From Oscillospiraceae bacterium (GTDB lineage Bacteria > Bacillota > Clostridia > Oscillospirales > Oscillospiraceae), in contig JAGAMN010000047.1 in assembly GCA_017624715.1 (NCBI GenBank), positions 1 to 35,241 of the forward strand: a stretch of DNA of 35,241 nt. Direction: 5' to 3'. The notes under the pieces were generated by a model. The model was not told where the DNA came from, searched no databases, and worked only from the letters and a program-made list of their open reading frames with translations. Each line of letters opens with the position of its first letter. The stretch's first letter is position 1. The position numbers and the translations under genes were made by a program. Shown here piece after piece: positions 31,374 to 35,241 of the stretch.

Positions 31374-32318
31374 ATGAGCTTTACATACAAGGGCCTGCAG
31401 GCCCAAATGAGCCGCCACATCATCACCGACGAGGAAATCGACCGCCAGATTGAAAAACTGCGGGAGTCTAATCCCCGGATCGCCCTGGTCAACGACCGTC
31501 CCACGGAAGTGGGAGACGAAGTCGTCCTGGACTATGCCGGTTTCTGCGATGGCGAACAGTTTGTAGGCGGCACTGCCGAGAACCAGACCCTGGTGCTGGG
31601 TAGCGGTATGTTCATCCCCGGTTTTGAAGAGCAGCTGGTGGACAAGGTCCCCGGTGAAAAGGTTATCGTTAAGGTCACCTTCCCCACCGAATACCACGCG
31701 GAAAACCTGGCTGGTAAGGAAGCTGAGTTCCACTGCACCATTCATCAGATCCGTGTGAAGACCGCTTATGACTTAGACGACACCTTCGCTCAGGAGGTCG
31801 GTGGCTGCTACACCTTTGAGGAAATGCGCACCGAGCTAGGCAAGAGCCTCCAGGCTTATGTGGACGAACGGGGCGAGATGGATCTGCAGGATCAGCTCCT
31901 GCGTCAGGCCGCTTCCACACTTGACTTCACCATTACCGAGGAAGCTCTGGAAGCAGCTGTCACCGAGCAGATCCATAATCTGGAAGCACAGCTGGCTCGC
32001 CAGGGTCTGACCCTGGATATGTACTGCAGCTTTACGAAATCTACTGTAGAAGACCTGCGCAAGGATGCCTCCTCTGCCGCCGAAGTCGCCCTGCGGACTC
32101 AGGCAACTGTGGATAAGATCGTGGAGCTGGAAAATCTCACCGCATCCGAGCAGGAGATCGGTGAAGCCCTGGCTGTGATTGCAAAGCAGAACAACATGAC
32201 TGTTGAGCAGATCAAGCCCTACTATGATGCCGAATTTGAACAGGCAATCATCAAAAGTGTACTCACCAGCAAGGTCATGCACCTGATTCGGGATGCAGCT
32301 GATATTGCAGTGGTATAA
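31374..32318 (+). CDS. Trigger-factor-like chaperone lacking the ribosome-binding domain
   Basis: A 314-residue protein that matches trigger factor from just before its peptidyl-prolyl isomerase domain to the C terminus. The FKBP-like domain is at about 46-126, with GDEVVLDYAGF, GSGMFIPGFEEQL and VTFPTEYHAENLAGKEAEF. The helical chaperone arms occupy about 127-314. The normal N-terminal domain of about 110 residues with the GFRxGxxP ribosome-docking loop is absent. This is not a mis-called start: AAGGAG sits 8 bases before the ATG, and the riboswitch terminator lies immediately upstream. It is the first gene of the ZTP-controlled folate operon; its client may be an operon product (inference). 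Confidence 0.87.
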   Translation: MSFTYKGLQAQMSRHIITDEEIDRQIEKLRESNPRIALVNDRPTEVGDEVVLDYAGFCDGEQFVGGTAENQTLVLGSGMFIPGFEEQLVDKVPGEKVIVKVTFPTEYHAENLAGKEAEFHCTIHQIRVKTAYDLDDTFAQEVGGCYTFEEMRTELGKSLQAYVDERGEMDLQDQLLRQAASTLDFTITEEALEAAVTEQIHNLEAQLARQGLTLDMYCSFTKSTVEDLRKDASSAAEVALRTQATVDKIVELENLTASEQEIGEALAVIAKQNNMTVEQIKPYYDAEFEQAIIKSVLTSKVMHLIRDAADIAVV

Positions 32319-32337
32319 CATAAACACATTAATCATT

Positions 32338-32354
32338 GTGCCGCACCGCGGCAC
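32338..32354 (+). other. Intercistronic hairpin before fhs
   Basis: A perfect 7-bp stem GTGCCGC-ACC-GCGGCAC without a T tract, 11 bases before the fhs ribosome binding site. It may protect or separate the highly expressed fhs message. Confidence 0.45.
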
Positions 32355-32377
32355 CTAAAACAAGGAGGAAACTTACT

Positions 32378-34189
32378 ATGGCAATCGTTTTTGACGAAAA
32401 TGGCAAGTACGTGGACGAAAAGGGCTTCACTAAGCTGGATCCCACCAAGTTCGCTGACTGGCAGATCGCCGAAGAGGCCGAAAAGTCCCTGCCCTCCGTG
32501 GAATTCTTCCGCGAGAAGCTGGGCCTGCTGCCCGAGGAGATCATCCCCTACGGCAAGACCCCCAAGATCGACTTTATCAAAGTTATGAACCGTCTGAAGG
32601 ACAAGCCCGACGGCAAGTTCATCGAAGTCACCGCTGTTACCCCCACCCCCTTCGGTGAAGGTAAGTCCACCGTTTCTCTGGGTCTGATCGAAGGCCTGGG
32701 CTACATCGGCAAGAATGCCGGCGGCGCTCTGCGTCAGCCCTCCGGCGGCCCCACCATGAACGTTAAGGGTACCGCAGCTGGCGGCGGCAACGCTCTGCTG
32801 ATGCCCATGACCGAGTTCTCCCTGGGCCTGACCGGCGATATCAACGATATCATGAACGCTCACAACCTGGCTATGGTCGCTCTGACTGCCCGTATGCAGC
32901 ACGAGCGCAACAACACCGATGAGTGGCTGGCTAAGAAGGGCCTGAAGCGTCTGGACATCGACCCCAAGCGTGTGGAGATGGGCTGGATCATCGACTTCTG
33001 CGCACAGAGCCTGCGTAACATCATCATCGGCATCGGCGGCCGTCTGGACGGCTTCATGATGGAGAGCAAGTTCGGCATCGCTGTCGGTTCCGAGCTGATG
33101 GCTATCCTGGCTGTTGCTAAGGACCTGAAGGACCTGCGCGAGCGTATCGGCAAGATCGTTGTGGCTTACTCCCGCACCGGCGAGCCCGTTACCTGTGAGG
33201 ATCTGGATGTTGCCGGCGCTATGACCGCTTGGATGCGTAACGCTATCAACCCCACCATGTGCTACTCTGTCGAGCATCAGCCCGTGCTGATCCACGCCGG
33301 TCCCTTCGCTAACATTGCTATCGGCCAGTCCTCTGTTATCGCTGACCGCCTGGCTCTGAAGCTGTTCGATTACCACGTCACCGAGTCCGGCTTCGCTGCC
33401 GACATCGGCTTCGAGAAGTTCTGGAACGTTAAGACCCGTCTTAGCGGCCTGACTCCCAACGTTTCCGTTCTGGTTGCTACCGTTCGCTCCCTGAAGATGC
33501 ACGGCGGCGGCCCCAAGGTCACTCCCGGCGCACCCCTGCCCAAGGAGTACAAGGAAGAAAACCTGGAGCTGCTGGAGAAGGGTACTTGCAACCTGTTCCA
33601 CCATGTCAACACCATCAAGAAGTCCGGCATCAACCCCGTTGTCTGCATCAACCGCTTCTACACTGATACCGACGCTGAGATCGCCCTGCTGAAGAAGATG
33701 TGTGCTGAGCGCGGTGTCCGTTGTGCCGAGTCCAACCACTGGCGTTACGGCGGCGAAGGCGCTGCTGAGCTGGCCCGCGTGGTCGTTGAGGCTTGTGAGG
33801 ATCCCGTGGAAGTCAAGTTCCTGTACGATCTGGAGATGCCCCTGCGTCAGCGCGTTGAGCTGATCGCTAAGGAAGTCTACGGTGCTGACGGCGTTATCTG
33901 GCAGCCCCTGGCTGTGGAGAAGGCTCAGCGCTTCGAGTCCGATCCCAAGTACGCTGACTACTGCACCATGATGGTTAAGACCCACCTGTCCCTGTCCGAC
34001 GATCCCACCAAGAAGGGCGTGCCCACCGGTTGGAAGCTGACCGTCCGCGACATTCTGGAGTACGGCGGCGCTAAGTTCCTGTGCCCCATGGCCGGCACCA
34101 TCTCCATGATGCCCGGTACCGCTGCTGACCCCGCATACCGCCGCGTTGATGTGGACACCGAGACCGGTAAGGTTTCCGGCCTGTTCTAA
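32378..34189 (+). CDS. fhs: Formate-tetrahydrofolate ligase, MTHFD1-like type
   Basis: ATP-dependent synthesis of 10-formyl-THF from formate and THF. The 603-residue protein is longer than the usual bacterial 555-560, with about 35 extra N-terminal residues. The P-loop is [10 protein letters not shown] at 89-98. Several motifs follow the eukaryotic MTHFD1 ligase domain as I remember it rather than the Moorella/Clostridium form: LRQPSGGP (not LREPSLGP), [27 protein letters not shown] and [17 protein letters not shown]. Codons are highly biased (GCT, CGT, GTT, CTG), indicating strong expression. The ATG follows AAGGAGG. It is the second gene of the ZTP-controlled operon. Confidence 0.94.
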   Translation: MAIVFDENGKYVDEKGFTKLDPTKFADWQIAEEAEKSLPSVEFFREKLGLLPEEIIPYGKTPKIDFIKVMNRLKDKPDGKFIEVTAVTPTPFGEGKSTVSLGLIEGLGYIGKNAGGALRQPSGGPTMNVKGTAAGGGNALLMPMTEFSLGLTGDINDIMNAHNLAMVALTARMQHERNNTDEWLAKKGLKRLDIDPKRVEMGWIIDFCAQSLRNIIIGIGGRLDGFMMESKFGIAVGSELMAILAVAKDLKDLRERIGKIVVAYSRTGEPVTCEDLDVAGAMTAWMRNAINPTMCYSVEHQPVLIHAGPFANIAIGQSSVIADRLALKLFDYHVTESGFAADIGFEKFWNVKTRLSGLTPNVSVLVATVRSLKMHGGGPKVTPGAPLPKEYKEENLELLEKGTCNLFHHVNTIKKSGINPVVCINRFYTDTDAEIALLKKMCAERGVRCAESNHWRYGGEGAAELARVVVEACEDPVEVKFLYDLEMPLRQRVELIAKEVYGADGVIWQPLAVEKAQRFESDPKYADYCTMMVKTHLSLSDDPTKKGVPTGWKLTVRDILEYGGAKFLCPMAGTISMMPGTAADPAYRRVDVDTETGKVSGLF

Positions 34190-34204
34190 TTCCTATTTCC
34201 ATTC

Positions 34205-34232
34205 AAGCACAGGCAGGAAACTGCCTGTGCTT
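34205..34232 (+). terminator. Hairpin after fhs (weak terminator)
   Basis: A perfect 12-bp stem AAGCACAGGCAG / CTGCCTGTGCTT with GAAA loop, but no T tract follows. It may allow partial read-through to fchA, lowering downstream expression relative to fhs. Confidence 0.5.
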
Positions 34233-34255
34233 GTGTGGCATTATTTATCCCTTCA

Positions 34256-34327
34256 TGTAGGGCGGGGGCTTGCTCCCGCCGCGAACACAACCGAACTGAA
34301 ACGGCGGGAGTAAACCCCCGCCCTACA
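34256..34327. repeat. Intergenic palindromic repeat, family D
   Basis: A 72-base element with long inverted arms TGTAGGGCGGGGGC... and ...CCCCCGCCCTACA, also CTCCCGCCG/CGGCGGGAG, enclosing a loop of about 20 bases. It is present once here, between fhs and fchA, 26 bases before the latter gene's ATG. Confidence 0.78.
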
Positions 34328-34352
34328 ACATAATTTCAGGAGATTATACAAC

Positions 34353-34973
34353 ATGGATATGACATTAGCATCCTGCCGTGAGTTTGTCACGGTTCTGGCA
34401 TCCGATGCTCCCGCCCCCGGCGGCGGTGGCGCTGCTGCTCTGGTTGGCGCTATCGGCACCGCTCTGGGTAACATGGTGGGCTCTCTGACCGTCGGTAAGA
34501 AGAAGTACGCCGAGGTTGAGGCTGAGATCATTGCCCTGAAGGCCAAGTGCGACGCACTGCAGACGGAGCTGCTGAACCAGGTGGAAGCCGACGAAGTCAA
34601 CTTCCTGCCCCTGGCCAAGGCCTACGGCATCCCCAAGGACGACCCCAACCGGGATCAGATCATGGAGGAAGCAACCATCATCGCCTGCTCCACCCCCATG
34701 CACATCATGGAGCTGTGCTGCGAGGCTATTGAGTACATCAGCGTATTTGCCGCCAAGGGCAGCCGCCTGGCTGTTTCCGATGCCGGCTGCGGCGCTGTTT
34801 GCTGCAAGGCCGCTCTGCAGGCCGCTTCTCTGAACGTGTTTATCAACACCAAGAGCCTGAAGAACCGGGAAGTCGCTGAGGAAATGAACGCCAAGGCCAA
34901 CGGCATGCTGAATAAGTACTGCGCCATGGCCGACGAGATCTTCAACACCGTTAAGGCCGGTTTCGGTCAGTAA
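34353..34973 (+). CDS. fchA: Cyclodeaminase/cyclohydrolase family protein (FchA-like)
   Basis: A 206-residue helical protein of the formimino-THF cyclodeaminase/methenyl-THF cyclohydrolase family. The signature is APAPGGGGAAAL at 20-31. A VGKKKYAEVE segment and EADEVNFLPLAKAYG follow, then an alanine-rich helical C terminus typical of the family. In this operon it most likely interconverts 5,10-methenyl-THF and 10-formyl-THF or releases ammonia from formimino-THF; the sequence alone cannot separate these. The ribosome binding site AGGAG is present. It lies between two repeat elements but is clearly part of the folate cluster. Confidence 0.88.
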   Translation: MDMTLASCREFVTVLASDAPAPGGGGAAALVGAIGTALGNMVGSLTVGKKKYAEVEAEIIALKAKCDALQTELLNQVEADEVNFLPLAKAYGIPKDDPNRDQIMEEATIIACSTPMHIMELCCEAIEYISVFAAKGSRLAVSDAGCGAVCCKAALQAASLNVFINTKSLKNREVAEEMNAKANGMLNKYCAMADEIFNTVKAGFGQ

Positions 34974-34980
34974 AATTACC

Positions 34981-35077
34981 GTCATTGCGAACCAGTGACC
35001 GATGTCACTGGTGTGGCAATCCCCCAATGATTTATAGCTTTTGGAGATTGACGCGTCGCTTTGCTCCTCGCAATGAC
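34981..35077. repeat. Intergenic repeat, family E
   Basis: Terminal inverted repeats GTCATTGCGA / TCGCAATGAC, with inner CCAGTGACCGATGTCACTGG stem and TGGCAATCCCCC/GGAGATTG halves. It resembles widespread short repeats that end in ATTGCGAGGAG. It fills the gap between fchA and folD. Confidence 0.78.
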
Positions 35078-35107
35078 ACCTACACTACATATCTGGAGGA
35101 AATAGAA

Positions 35108-35241
35108 ATGGCCAAGAAATTGCTGGGTAAGGAAGTCAACGAGGCTCTGGTTGCCTCTCTGCAGACCCGTACCGCTGCCCTGCGGGAGAAGGGCGTTGTC
35201 CCCACTCTGGGCATCATCCGTCTGGGCGAGAATCCTTCCGA
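35108..35241 (+). CDS. folD: Methylene-THF dehydrogenase/methenyl-THF cyclohydrolase FolD, N-terminal part
   Basis: The first 44 residues are visible; the gene runs off the right edge. The sequence AKKLLGKEVNEAL and the conserved GVVPTLGIIRLGENPS match the FolD N terminus (catalytic domain strand 1). FolD interconverts methylene-, methenyl- and 10-formyl-THF, completing the one-carbon set with fhs. The ATG at 35108 has TGGAGGA 7 bases upstream. Confidence 0.92.
   Translation, partial: MAKKLLGKEVNEALVASLQTRTAALREKGVVPTLGIIRLGENPS

Noticed and set aside
1-35241. CRISPR arrays, tRNA or rRNA genes, prophage
   Set aside because: No regularly spaced direct repeats, cloverleaf-like sequences or phage genes were seen; repeats are dispersed and palindromic.

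Overview
The window looks like a chromosomal segment of an anaerobic, low-to-moderate GC Bacillota (Clostridia), most likely Oscillospirales/Oscillospiraceae. This rests on gene content and order (gdpP-rplI-dnaB-tilS-hpt-ftsH, Noc-type ParB, ECF folate S-component under a THF riboswitch, fhs-fchA-folD), strong TTGACA/TATAAT promoters, AGGAGG ribosome binding sites, and several small intergenic repeat families of the kind common in that group. No tRNA, rRNA, prophage or CRISPR array was seen.

Layout: (1) 1-3.1 kb, minus strand: a possible transposase fragment cut by the window edge, dus (tRNA dihydrouridine synthase) and rnj (RNase J). (2) 3.3-10.95 kb, plus strand: the housekeeping operon gdpP-rplI-dnaB-tilS-hpt-ftsH. 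(3) 11.1-13.26 kb, minus strand: a two-gene unit of a His/Cys-rich metal-binding protein and a CooT-like protein, then a folT-type ECF transporter with an unusual C-terminal extension, controlled by a THF riboswitch with terminator. (4) 13.4-18 kb, plus strand: a Noc-like ParB protein and a heterodimeric ABC exporter. (5) 18.3-22.0 kb, plus strand: deoxynucleoside salvage, tdk-deoC-deoD-deoB-cdd. (6) 22.2-25.8 kb, minus strand: a GH3 glycosidase and an Ldh_2-family dehydrogenase, with a divergent FCD-type GntR regulator. (7) 26.86-27.81 kb: an AT-rich two-gene cassette (unknown protein plus YjbR-like protein) between inverted copies of a small repeat. (8) 27.9-31.0 kb, minus strand: DUF2461-dapA-dapB-dapF (lysine/DAP biosynthesis). 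(9) 31.2 kb to the right edge, plus strand: a one-carbon/folate operon led by a ZTP riboswitch: a trigger-factor-like protein without the ribosome-binding domain, an MTHFD1-like formate-THF ligase, a cyclodeaminase-family protein and the start of folD.

The genes join up most clearly around folate. Folate import (folT) is switched by THF, while the one-carbon operon is switched by ZTP, the alarmone that signals 10-formyl-THF shortage. The most unusual items are the ribosome-domain-less trigger factor as first gene of a ZTP-controlled operon, the repeat-bounded AT-rich cassette, the His-rich/CooT pair, and the dense set of intergenic repeats, several of which lie directly beside intrinsic terminators.
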